From NCBI GenBank assembly GCA_002731875.1, contig PCCY01000018.1:1-32796 (forward strand): a DNA stretch of 32,796 nucleotides. The letters are read 5' to 3'. Made by a program: the position numbers and the translations under genes. Origin of the DNA: Roseobacter sp. (lineage in GTDB: Bacteria; Pseudomonadota; Alphaproteobacteria; Rhodobacterales; Rhodobacteraceae). The notes below the pieces were generated by a model. The model did not search any database. It was not told the DNA's origin and saw only the letters and a list, made by a program, of their open reading frames with translations. Below, in pieces: positions 1-6,113 of the stretch. The first letter of the stretch is position 1. Every line of letters starts with the position of its first letter.

Positions 1-68
1 TCTGTCCGGCGTCTCGACGTATGCAGAGATTGCATAGCCCCCGGCCTACCCATGCGCTAGGAGCATAG

Positions 69-353
69 CTAAAGCGGCCAACCATCGGCGCCGAAGCGCA
101 CGACCGTCTTGCCGTGATCCTCTAGCTGCCCGTGGCTATCATGGTGCGGCTTGCATAGGGACTCGAACGGACCGCGGAAGAATATGTCGCGATCGCCTTT
201 GTGCGGCACCTTGTGGTGCACCACAGTAGCAGGCTCGACTATCTCCATAGCAAGGCAGCGCTCGCATAGCGGTTGCTCGCTTAGCTGGCGCTCGCGTATG
301 CGCTGCCATTGCGCTGTCTTGTATAGCGGCCGCCATGCGTCCTGGTTAGCCAC
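69..353 (-). CDS. HNH endonuclease, small phage type
   Basis: The 94-residue protein is probably a metal-dependent DNA nicking or cleaving nuclease. It shows a CxxC pair (PLCERC), a double histidine (VVHHKVPH) and a closing CKPHH motif, the usual order in HNH (His-Asn-His) nucleases of phage packaging regions. The family often lies next to terminase genes and helps in cos cleavage or DNA packaging, so the late genes may lie just left of the window; that is inference. The start codon is GTG and the Shine-Dalgarno (SD) match is weak. The upstream gene on the same strand ends 14 bases before it. Confidence 0.85.
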   Translation of the reverse strand: MANQDAWRPLYKTAQWQRIRERQLSEQPLCERCLAMEIVEPATVVHHKVPHKGDRDIFFRGPFESLCKPHHDSHGQLEDHGKTVVRFGADGWPL

Positions 354-367
354 CCGTACCGCCTGGA

Positions 368-577
368 CTAAATATCAATCAGCACCTCAACTGGCAGCAC
401 CTGTTCATTGTAGCCGTTCTGGTCAAACCAGCAGACCGTAACCATGTTGCATGCTGCGCAATGGTCAATGACAGCCATATCAGGCCCGTCAGTAACAAGC
501 GTCACGATTGCGCCTGGTGCGTATGTGTCCGGCTTAGATTCTTCTACGTAAGCCATGTGCCAAGGTGTTTCGTTCAT
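368..577 (-). CDS. Small DUF2158-like (YodC-like) protein
   Basis: The 69-residue protein resembles DUF2158/YodC proteins, which are small single-domain beta-barrel proteins of unknown role. The pattern is a PGAIVTLVTDGPDMAV block, then a Cys-containing turn (CAAC), then VCWFD and a closing LPVEVL strand. In YodC the matching elements are GD-V-LKSGGP-MTV and the WF strand. A good SD site (GAGGAG) precedes the ATG. It is probably co-transcribed with the HNH gene downstream. Family assignment is from remembered motif order, and the function is unknown. Confidence 0.65.
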   Translation of the reverse strand: MNETPWHMAYVEESKPDTYAPGAIVTLVTDGPDMAVIDHCAACNMVTVCWFDQNGYNEQVLPVEVLIDI

Positions 578-662
578 GTTGTGCTCCTCTTGTGTGTGCG
601 TAATAGCACGGCCACTTAGCGGCTTTCGTAGCCGTTGCTAGCCGTGCGGGTTGTGATTGGCG

Positions 663-709
663 TTATGCGCTAATCCGTATAAGTGCGGTTTATGCGCTAT
701 TCCGTATAA
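663..709. repeat. Tandem 20-bp imperfect palindromic repeats
   Basis: Two copies of TTATGCGCTAWTCCGTATAA lie at 663-682 and 690-709, 27 bp apart and differing at one base. Each copy is itself a dyad (TTATGCG against TTATACG with a 6-bp spacer). They lie between the tRNA 3' end and the leader of the DUF2158-like gene. They share about 11 of 16 positions with the operator consensus found elsewhere in the window, but no good -35/-10 pair frames them. Confidence 0.6.
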
Positions 710-710
710 T

Positions 711-786
711 TGGTCAGGGTGGCGAGACTCGAACTCGCGACTTCCGCATTCCGAGTGCGGTACTCTACCTGCTGAGCTACACCCTG
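711..786 (-). tRNA. tRNA-Pro (anticodon CGG), CCA encoded
   Basis: The minus strand folds into a full cloverleaf. There is a 7-bp acceptor stem (CAGGGTG with CACCCTG) and a 4-bp D stem with GG in the loop. A 5-bp anticodon stem (CCGCA/TGCGG) closes the loop CTCGGAA, and a 5-bp T stem closes TTCGAGT. Discriminator A73 and a genomically encoded CCA follow. The anticodon is CGG, which reads the proline codon CCG. C1-G72 and A73 agree with bacterial proline tRNA identity. Position 37 is A, where bacterial tRNA-Pro normally has G. It lies among phage genes and is probably phage-encoded. Confidence 0.93.
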
Positions 787-1055
787 CGGTGTAGGTCGTG
801 GGTTGCTGGAGTCCATTGCTTCATTCCCTAACGCTAATAATTGATGCCGCGCTCAACCGACCTTAGCCAGGAGCGCGGCTACGCCGAGTCGCTGGAGGAG
901 GCAGCGCCAAGGCGTATTGGTATTGCTTTGGGGATCGGCCCTGCGCGCACTTGCGAGCTTTCGCGTACCGCCAGCCACAGCGTTGCCCCAAACTGTTTGC
1001 GGTTTCTATCCCGCCTACATATAAGCGCCCGGAGCGTAAAGTGGTGCGCACCAAC

Positions 1056-1787
1056 CTATGCGGCTAACTGTTCTATGCCGATTCCGCCTAGCATGTGGCG
1101 AATTCTTATGAGTCCCATATGTGCGATCGACCGGCCTGCAGACATAGCACCGCGCTTTGTTGCGTAGGCGGCCTGTCCAGCAGCCATTAGCGTCGCGCCG
1201 TCAATCACCATCATCTCGAATGGCTCTAGAATTGGTCCGAGCGCATTTTGCAAAGTCTGAAGCTTCGACTTGGCGTCAATCTTATCATTGATGTGCCGAT
1301 CGCCCGTCCACGGCTTCGGCACTGGAGAGGCGCGCTTCTTGCTATCCGGGTTAGTTGGCGTGGCTCGCATTGGTGGCAAATCAACGGATCCGGATTTGCT
1401 GACTATCTCTGCGCCGTAAATTATTTTTCCAGTTGCGCCGTCAATACGGCTCCTGTGGACAATTGCTGTGTCTGGCGACGGATTGTGATTGATTCCAATT
1501 GCTACATCTGAGTTTGCCGTCTCGTGTATCTTTCGGTACGCAATCGCATACTTAAGCAGTTCCGTATTGCCCTCGGACAACAGCGCTTTAGCTAACGGCC
1601 AATTCTGATTGTCGTTTGCAGCAGCGCCATCCCAATCGTTGCCTATCTTGGCTCTTTCCGCCAAGCGCATCTTTTGCTCGTGAACCGCGTCGCGTTCATG
1701 TGGAGCGTATTTCTGGCGAGACGGCAAACCAGATCCGTCGTAGGAAAGTGCCTTATGGATTTTGATTTTTGCGACATCACGCGGCAT
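1056..1787 (-). CDS. Hypothetical protein, 243 aa
   Basis: I do not recognise a family. The first 80 residues are charged and carry an AAANDNQ linker. A middle part (about 95-165) is polar and contains HNPSPDTAIVHRSRIDG and a proline-rich stretch. The C-terminal 60 residues are rich in Ala, Gly and Met (LMAAGQAAYATKRGAMSAGRS) and could form an amphipathic helix pair. The ATG has an SD site (AGGA). Its own promoter, with an operator inside the spacer, lies 60 bp upstream, so the gene should be switched on when the prophage is induced. Confidence 0.8.
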   Translation of the reverse strand: MPRDVAKIKIHKALSYDGSGLPSRQKYAPHERDAVHEQKMRLAERAKIGNDWDGAAANDNQNWPLAKALLSEGNTELLKYAIAYRKIHETANSDVAIGINHNPSPDTAIVHRSRIDGATGKIIYGAEIVSKSGSVDLPPMRATPTNPDSKKRASPVPKPWTGDRHINDKIDAKSKLQTLQNALGPILEPFEMMVIDGATLMAAGQAAYATKRGAMSAGRSIAHMGLIRIRHMLGGIGIEQLAA

Positions 1788-1847
1788 GCGTAAATCCTAA
1801 TGCTATATGTTGTGGTTATGGAATCGTGCTGCGCTATATCTAGTAGA

Positions 1848-1876
1848 AATGTATGCGTTTTCGCCTATTATGTCAA
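1848..1876 (-). promoter_or_regulatory. Operator-embedded promoter for the 1056-1787 gene
   Basis: On the minus strand the order is TTGACA (1871-1876), a 17-bp spacer, then TACATT (1848-1853). The 16-mer TAGGCGAAAACGCATA (1852-1867) fills most of the spacer and overlaps the first two bases of the -10 box. The placement is the same as in six other promoters of this window. Confidence 0.85.
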
Positions 1877-1915
1877 GACGCAAGCGTAACCACGACTTGA
1901 AGCGCGTTGCAGTAG

Positions 1916-2431
1916 CTACTGTAATTTGTGGTCATCAGCGAAGGCGGCCGCGTTATCATTATCAGCCGCCACAGGCTCGGTAAGCCACTCCCTTACGCAC
2001 GCCTCAGCCTTGTCGGCCGCCTCCTGTTCGGAAACAGCGCGCAGCACAACGACGGTATGCCCAAGCTTCTCGAGCTCGCCGTGCCGCTTTACCTGTACCG
2101 GCTGCAGCCTTCCGTTACCGACCTTGTTTTCAATGTGCCTAACCTGGCCGCCGCGGAGATAGATGCGCAGATCCGCCTCGCCTGCCGTCATGCCGGCCGC
2201 TACGGCTTGCGCTTGCGCTGTCGGTCCGCGCTTGGCGCTGTTCTGGTCGCCGGCAAGCAGGAACTGCGTGCCGTACTCGGGCATGCCGCGCAGGCGCCTT
2301 ACCTGCGCGGCCTGTAACTCCCACTCGAGCGGGTCGGCCGCCTTGGCTGTGACCTTGCCGTTGCGCGTGGTAAGCACGGTGCGCTTGCCGTTGATGCGGA
2401 CGGTTTGTCTTGTTTGGCGGGTGGTGGTCAT
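1916..2431 (-). CDS. VRR-NUC domain nuclease
   Basis: The 171-residue protein fits the VRR-NUC group of PD-(D/E)XK nucleases, which act on branched or structured DNA (Holliday-junction or flap resolution). The core runs from about 57 to 150. It has Q-N-x-K-R-G near residue 65, then GEADLRIYL carrying the Glu-Ala-Asp metal ligands. HIENKVGNG carries the ExK pair, and PVQVKRHGELEKLGH follows as the Q-containing helix. The ATG overlaps the stop of a small upstream gene (ATGA) and has SD GGAGG. The tail carries ADNDN. It may resolve replication or recombination intermediates of the phage. Confidence 0.8.
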   Translation of the reverse strand: MTTTRQTRQTVRINGKRTVLTTRNGKVTAKAADPLEWELQAAQVRRLRGMPEYGTQFLLAGDQNSAKRGPTAQAQAVAAGMTAGEADLRIYLRGGQVRHIENKVGNGRLQPVQVKRHGELEKLGHTVVVLRAVSEQEAADKAEACVREWLTEPVAADNDNAAAFADDHKLQ

Positions 2432-2580
2432 TTATCCTCCAGCGCGAACGCAGCACCGAATACAGCGCCGCATCCCTCTTCGTCGATGGCTTCCCGTATT
2501 GCGCAAGAAACGAACACCGCTATAGCGGTGCATGGGCCGTGCCGTGCTACCAGTTTTCCAAACAGTCGTGCGTCCATCAT
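2428..2580 (-). CDS. Small hypothetical protein coupled to VRR-NUC gene, 50 aa
   Basis: This open frame of 50 codons ends in a TGA that overlaps the ATG of the nuclease gene. That arrangement supports real translation. The protein is compact and rich in Ala, Cys and Gly, with a helix-like AIAVFVSCAIREAIDEE stretch and no recognised domain. Start choices are the adjacent ATG codons at 2580 and 2577; the SD match is weak. It lies directly downstream of the repeat region at 2591-2873. Confidence 0.6.
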   Translation of the reverse strand: MMDARLFGKLVARHGPCTAIAVFVSCAIREAIDEEGCGAVFGAAFALEDK

Positions 2581-2590
2581 ATCGCCATTC

Positions 2591-2873
2591 AGGTTGTAGG
2601 TTGTATTTTTGTTGCGCGCCGCAGTGCTAACTTTGCGAACTTCTGAACCAACGGCGCGTGCGAACTTCTGCTAACTTCTCACTCTGCATTTTTTACCGCT
2701 AAGAAGTAGTGCAAGAATACCCTAGGAGGTACTTCTTGCAACTTCTAACGCTTCGAGAACCTCGCACTTAGCGGAGAACTTGCAACTTCTCGACCCCATA
2801 GAAGTTCGCACTTAGCGGAGAACTTAGCGTTACCTATGGTTGTATTTTTGAGTTGCTGTAGGTTGTATTAAAA
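2591..2873. repeat. Non-coding iteron and dyad region (possible origin)
   Basis: No gene fits between 2581 and 2911. A perfect 20-bp direct repeat, TCGCACTTAGCGGAGAACTT, lies at 2762-2781 and 2806-2825. A 12-bp repeat, CTTGCAACTTCT, lies at 2735-2746 and 2779-2790. Both pairs are 44 bp apart, so a 44-bp unit is iterated. TGCGAACTTCTG occurs at 2634-2645 and 2659-2670. A long imperfect inverted repeat (about 2701-2746) is centred on CCTAGG. The 13-mer GGTTGTATTTTTG flanks the block at 2599-2611 and 2838-2850. An origin of replication or a complex regulatory site are both possible. Confidence 0.7.
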
Positions 2874-2901
2874 GCGCCTGCGGTTAGACCGCAAGCGCCT
2901 T
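2866..2901 (-). terminator. Rho-independent terminator after the 72-aa gene
   Basis: An 11-bp stem (2874-2884 with 2888-2898, one G-U pair) with a 3-base loop is followed on the minus strand by TTTTAAT. It lies just past the stop of the 2912-3130 gene and would isolate that gene from the repeat region. Confidence 0.75.
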
Positions 2902-2911
2902 TGCGAGGTGT

Positions 2912-3130
2912 TCAAGCGGTTACTATTTCAACGCCTTCAATCCCGTTTGGGCACATCCAATCCCGGTAAGTGGAAATCAACTCTTGTGTTTCATGCGCCG
3001 CATCATTGGTCATGCGCATCGCTTGCTTTTTGTCGCCGTTCCATACCGGGCAGTTGCCCTCCATTCTAATAAGGAAGTCGCGCTCACCGTAAACGTTGTA
3101 GGTGCGGCTAATAATGTTTCCTGCGGTCAT
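2912..3130 (-). CDS. Hypothetical protein, 72 aa
   Basis: No family is recognised. The protein begins with a short beta-rich stretch (about 5-25), then has a charged helix with His-Glu-Thr, and a Trp-Met-Cys-Pro near the C-terminus. I chose the ATG at 3130 because a strong SD (GAGGAG) precedes it and because upstream in-frame codons run through the promoter. It is a single-gene unit: an operator-controlled promoter lies 28 bp upstream and a terminator follows. This suggests an early lytic or induction-specific product. Confidence 0.75.
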   Translation of the reverse strand: MTAGNIISRTYNVYGERDFLIRMEGNCPVWNGDKKQAMRMTNDAAHETQELISTYRDWMCPNGIEGVEIVTA

Positions 3131-3157
3131 CTCGATTTCTCCTCTTTCAATACAAAC

Positions 3158-3186
3158 ATAATATGCGTTTACGCCTATTGTGTCAA
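3158..3186 (-). promoter_or_regulatory. Operator-embedded promoter for the 2912-3130 gene
   Basis: TTGACA (3181-3186), a 17-bp spacer and TATTAT (3158-3163) form a near-ideal sigma-70 promoter on the minus strand. The 16-mer TAGGCGTAAACGCATA (3162-3177) lies in the spacer, so a bound repressor would exclude RNA polymerase. Confidence 0.88.
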
Positions 3187-3195
3187 GCGAGGCGC

Positions 3196-3222
3196 TTGAT
3201 AAAAAATCAAATTTAGTTTGAT
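3196..3222. promoter_or_regulatory. Overlapping TTGAT/ATCAA dyads upstream of island promoter
   Basis: TTGAT-N5-ATCAA (3196-3210) overlaps ATCAAA-N5-TTTGAT (3206-3222), and another TTTGAT lies at 3249-3254 at the -10 box. The site differs from the 16-mer operator and is a candidate target of the HTH protein encoded at 3745-3936. Confidence 0.5.
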
Positions 3223-3230
3223 GATTTCGC

Positions 3231-3259
3231 TTGCACGATATGACTTTGTTTGATATATG
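3231..3259 (+). promoter_or_regulatory. Rightward promoter of the 3288-3936 island
   Basis: TTGCAC (3231-3236), a 17-bp spacer and TATATG (3254-3259) precede the first island gene by about 30 bases. No 16-mer operator lies in this spacer, so this promoter may be active in the lysogen. Confidence 0.65.
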
Positions 3260-3287
3260 TATGTCAACGAAACGAAAGGAAACGACG

Positions 3288-3512
3288 ATGACAGGCGCAG
3301 AAAAAATCAAGAAGATCATGGAAATCATCAACAGCGGCAAGACGGTCCAGTTTCGCAGCGGACTCTCCTGCATCAACGTCGACGCCAAGGCGGTTAGCCG
3401 CTTCGAAAAGGCGGGCGCCGAGATGTTCAAGGCAAGCGGAAACAGCATCTATATCGCTAGCGGGCGCAACTGGAAGTGCCTGAACCTCCACGCAGTTTAC
3501 ACCATCGCTTAA
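3288..3512 (+). CDS. Hypothetical protein, 74 aa (island gene 1)
   Basis: No family is recognised. The sequence opens with a Lys-rich helix (KIKKIMEIINSGKTV), then has beta-type strands around SCINVDAKAV and NSIYIASGRNWKCLNL. The start ATG at 3288 has AAAGGA upstream; earlier in-frame ATGs lie inside the promoter. It is the first of three plus-strand genes embedded among leftward genes and probably forms one operon with the next two. Confidence 0.7.
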   Translation: MTGAEKIKKIMEIINSGKTVQFRSGLSCINVDAKAVSRFEKAGAEMFKASGNSIYIASGRNWKCLNLHAVYTIA

Positions 3513-3523
3513 GGAGCACGACG

Positions 3524-3748
3524 ATGACGCACGAACTCCCCAACGGCTGGACAGAAGCAAGCAAAGACGGAATCGCGACCAATGCCGACCCCGACCTTGG
3601 AGGCATAATCGACAGCAATATCGTTAGCGGCGAGTGGTTCGTTATCTTTAACAGCGACCACATTGCTGACATTGATGGCCTTCCGTCCAAGGCGGCGGCA
3701 TTGGTGGCACACGCAGCAGCCATCAGAGAGACTTACGTGCTGGCATGA
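3524..3748 (+). CDS. Hypothetical protein, 74 aa (island gene 2)
   Basis: No family is recognised. The protein is acidic, with a beta-rich centre (SGEWFVIFNSDHIADIDGLPS) and an Ala-rich C-terminal helix. The start ATG is preceded by AAGGAG 11 bases after the previous stop. The stop overlaps the start of the HTH gene (ATGA), which indicates translational coupling. Confidence 0.7.
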   Translation: MTHELPNGWTEASKDGIATNADPDLGGIIDSNIVSGEWFVIFNSDHIADIDGLPSKAAALVAHAAAIRETYVLA

Positions 3749-3936
3749 CCCCCACAGCCTTCCTAGAGTGGCTTGCCGCCATGAGGGCGGCAGGCTTGGC
3801 GCGCTCCGACAAGGATTGCGCTGAGCTGCTAGGCGTCACGCCTACCGGCCTGCTACGCATGAAAAAGAAAGGCACGACGCGCCAGACTGCGCTAGCGTGC
3901 CGTGCCCTGTATCACAATATGGAGCCTTGGTGTTAG
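3745..3936 (+). CDS. Small HTH DNA-binding protein (island gene 3)
   Basis: The 63-residue protein has a helix-turn-helix pattern at about 21-45: the segment DKDCAELLGVTPTGLLRMKKKG has the turn Gly and the spacing of Cro/XRE-like recognition helices. A YdaS-like or Cro-like role is possible. It could bind the TTTGAT dyads upstream of its own operon (inference). Its stop overlaps the stop of the convergent primase gene by 4 bases (TTAG), with no terminator between them. Confidence 0.7.
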   Translation: MTPTAFLEWLAAMRAAGLARSDKDCAELLGVTPTGLLRMKKKGTTRQTALACRALYHNMEPWC

Positions 3937-6113
3937 GCTGCGCTACGCACAAACTTGGCCACCTGCCGACTGACCGGATCCCGCTCCTCGACAACCTGCA
4001 AATGCCCTTCCTTAATCATGGCGCGCAGGATAGATGCGGCGTGCTTCTTCTCGCCCTTGTCCTCCACGTCGACACCTAGAGCGTACGCGACAGCGCAGCC
4101 AGCCCAATTCCCTCTGGCCTGCGTCGCCATCTTGTAATTTCCGTTGTCGACAGCAACGCGTATAGCCGCCATTTGGTCTTGCGTAAGCCCGCTGATAACG
4201 TCCTCGGCATCAGGCCACTTCCACTCTGTAACAACGCCGGCGTGGTCCTGCGGCTTTGCCAGACCGCGCCCGTTGCCTAGCGGGACGCTTTCAAGTTTGC
4301 GCCAATCCATCGCGCCGGACATCTTCGTCAGATTGGATTTCCCTTGGTGGATATTGAAGTAACTGTAGCGGTCCGTGTCAGCGATGCCGGCCTGCGTAGC
4401 TTGGTCCTCCGACATGCGGTTGAGCACACGTACAGATCTTGCCGCGCCGATAAGCGCAACAGCACCTCGAGCGTCCTCGACGGTAGCCTCGCGGTCCGAC
4501 ACCTTGCGCAGATGATGCACAACGTCGATAGAGCAATTGGTTCGGTCGGCTATATGCGCCCAAAGCTTTGCGACCTTGTCGATTGCGCCGTTGTCGTTCT
4601 CGTTGACCTGGTGCGTAGACACAAATGGGTCGACGATCATCACGTCGATGGCGTTTCGCTTGATCTGCTCGACGACAGCCTCGACGATCGGCACTTGAAT
4701 GCGAACGCCGCTACGCCTGTCGTCGATCGCAACTACGAGTTCCTGTTCGCGGCCGGTATCAAGGAATAAATTCCCGTCGACGTCCTTTGGCTTTAGGTTG
4801 TAATGCAGACAAGCCGCCATGATGCGGCGCTCCATTTCGTCGCGCGGATCCTCGGCGTTGAATAGCCATACGCGCATGCGCTGCGGTGGTTTCGTGCCAA
4901 GGAACTGCTTGCCGCTTGTCATGGACAACGCCTCGGCAATGCTGTTTGACGTCTTGCCTAGGCCGCCAGGGCTTACCGTCACGCTTACATATTTGCGGAT
5001 GTAATGCGTGCCGAAGGCGAATTCGCGCCGCGGCAGCGTCTTAGGGTCGGTCCATTCGAATGGTGTTGCGTGGAAACCTTCTGGTTCTGCGGGCTGCTCG
5101 CAGTCCGGTTCGCTGTCGGCTTCCGGTTGCGGTTCGTCGTCCTTGCGCGCCTTGGCCAAGCCGTTGGCAATCATGCGGCTGATGTCGACCAACCGCGTGT
5201 TGTCGTTGTCATGCTGCGGCTTTGGTATCTCGCGCGGCTGCTTTGCGCCGGCATCAAGCCCGCGGCGAATCTTCGCCCAAGTTTCGCGCTCGCCGTCCTT
5301 CTGCAGTACGCCACACGCTGACGCAGCCGCATATAAACCGGACTCGGCTTCGCCTCGTGAGACGGCGCCGGCCGCGACTAGTTGGCCGATCGAGAAGGCG
5401 CTGGCGTTCAACTGGTAACCGCGATTGCCGGCCGCGCATTGCGCAAGGCTATCGAGTTCGCCTTGCATCGCACGCTCAACATACGGTTCGTTGCCGCCTG
5501 GCTTGTAGTGGTAATCGGTTGGTTGGTGTGTGGCGGGAGGCGGGAGAAGAAGATTAAGGAGCCAATCAGGTGCCGCGGCGATTTCGGTTTCTTCAATCCA
5601 CTCGTACGTCCGTCCGTCCGCGGCGCGCGAACCGGGCGAGACGATATAGCCGCCCTGGCCCCGAATATCTGTGGCTATGCCAAGTCCGCCACGGTTGCGG
5701 ATTCCGCTCTGATATCGGAAGAAAATATGGGTGCCTCCGCCCATTGTCTTAGCACGTGCGGTCTTAGGCAGTGGACCGTGTTCTTCCTCCATGCGCGCCA
5801 GCCAATCATGGCCATCACCAATGCCTGGCTTAACGTCCAAATCCAGGACGAAAGCACCAATGCGCTCGCCAGTAGGTATGCCGACCATTGCGGTCGGGTT
5901 GCGCTTCCATAGCTCTCGAACCACGCGCTCATTCAGCGTGGCGCCGCGAAGTCCATTGCTGACCAACGGTGTCTTGACGGGGAAAACCTCGCCTGTGATT
6001 TCGTCGTATTCTTCCTGACCTCGAACGGGGAACACAGGCCAACCGCGCGCGATGTAGGAAAGGGCTAGGTCAAGTGGTTTCAAAACGGCGGCCTTTGTTG
6101 TTTTGGCCGCCAT
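3933..6113 (-). CDS. Bifunctional primase-polymerase / RepA-like helicase
   Basis: The 726-residue replication protein has two parts. Residues about 12-190 form a prim-pol domain, with the metal-binding DLD at 91-93 (AFVLDLDVK), GGTHIFFRY at 126-134 and an IRGQGGYIVSPGS strand near 150-162. A polar linker with HDNDN follows. Residues about 350-600 form a RepA/AAA_25 RecA-like ATPase with Walker A SPGGLGKT (381-388) and Walker B VMIVDPF (491-497). It should prime and unwind at the phage origin. The ATG directly follows the stop of the cytosine methyltransferase gene (TAGATG). No DNA polymerase gene is recognised in the window. Confidence 0.92.
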   Translation of the reverse strand: MAAKTTKAAVLKPLDLALSYIARGWPVFPVRGQEEYDEITGEVFPVKTPLVSNGLRGATLNERVVRELWKRNPTAMVGIPTGERIGAFVLDLDVKPGIGDGHDWLARMEEEHGPLPKTARAKTMGGGTHIFFRYQSGIRNRGGLGIATDIRGQGGYIVSPGSRAADGRTYEWIEETEIAAAPDWLLNLLLPPPATHQPTDYHYKPGGNEPYVERAMQGELDSLAQCAAGNRGYQLNASAFSIGQLVAAGAVSRGEAESGLYAAASACGVLQKDGERETWAKIRRGLDAGAKQPREIPKPQHDNDNTRLVDISRMIANGLAKARKDDEPQPEADSEPDCEQPAEPEGFHATPFEWTDPKTLPRREFAFGTHYIRKYVSVTVSPGGLGKTSNSIAEALSMTSGKQFLGTKPPQRMRVWLFNAEDPRDEMERRIMAACLHYNLKPKDVDGNLFLDTGREQELVVAIDDRRSGVRIQVPIVEAVVEQIKRNAIDVMIVDPFVSTHQVNENDNGAIDKVAKLWAHIADRTNCSIDVVHHLRKVSDREATVEDARGAVALIGAARSVRVLNRMSEDQATQAGIADTDRYSYFNIHQGKSNLTKMSGAMDWRKLESVPLGNGRGLAKPQDHAGVVTEWKWPDAEDVISGLTQDQMAAIRVAVDNGNYKMATQARGNWAGCAVAYALGVDVEDKGEKKHAASILRAMIKEGHLQVVEERDPVSRQVAKFVRSAA

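Noticed and set aside
711..786. tRNA-Pro as the integration site (attL/attR)
   Set aside because: Phage-like genes lie on both sides, no duplicate of the tRNA 3' end was seen near the integrase, and the integrase is 26 kb away. No att core could be named.
863..1054. Minus-strand frame of 63 codons after the 1056-1787 gene
   Set aside because: It starts with TTG, has no clear SD site, and its Arg/Pro-rich end looks like random translation of GC-rich DNA. No other gene was found in 787-1055.
1928..2317. Plus-strand frame opposite the VRR-NUC gene
   Set aside because: The minus strand encodes a recognisable nuclease with SD and coupling. The plus frame has neither motifs nor an SD and is an antisense shadow.
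2591..2873. Possible CRISPR array from the repeated AACTTCT and 20-bp units
   Set aside because: There are only two full repeats, the spacers contain shared sequence, and no cas genes are present; the Cas4-like gene belongs to a recombination cluster.
3830..3844. TAGGCG-N3-CGCCTA palindrome inside the island HTH gene, like the immunity operator
   Set aside because: Its spacer is one base shorter than in all promoter sites, there are no -35/-10 boxes around it, and it encodes part of a good HTH. It may be chance or a weak site.
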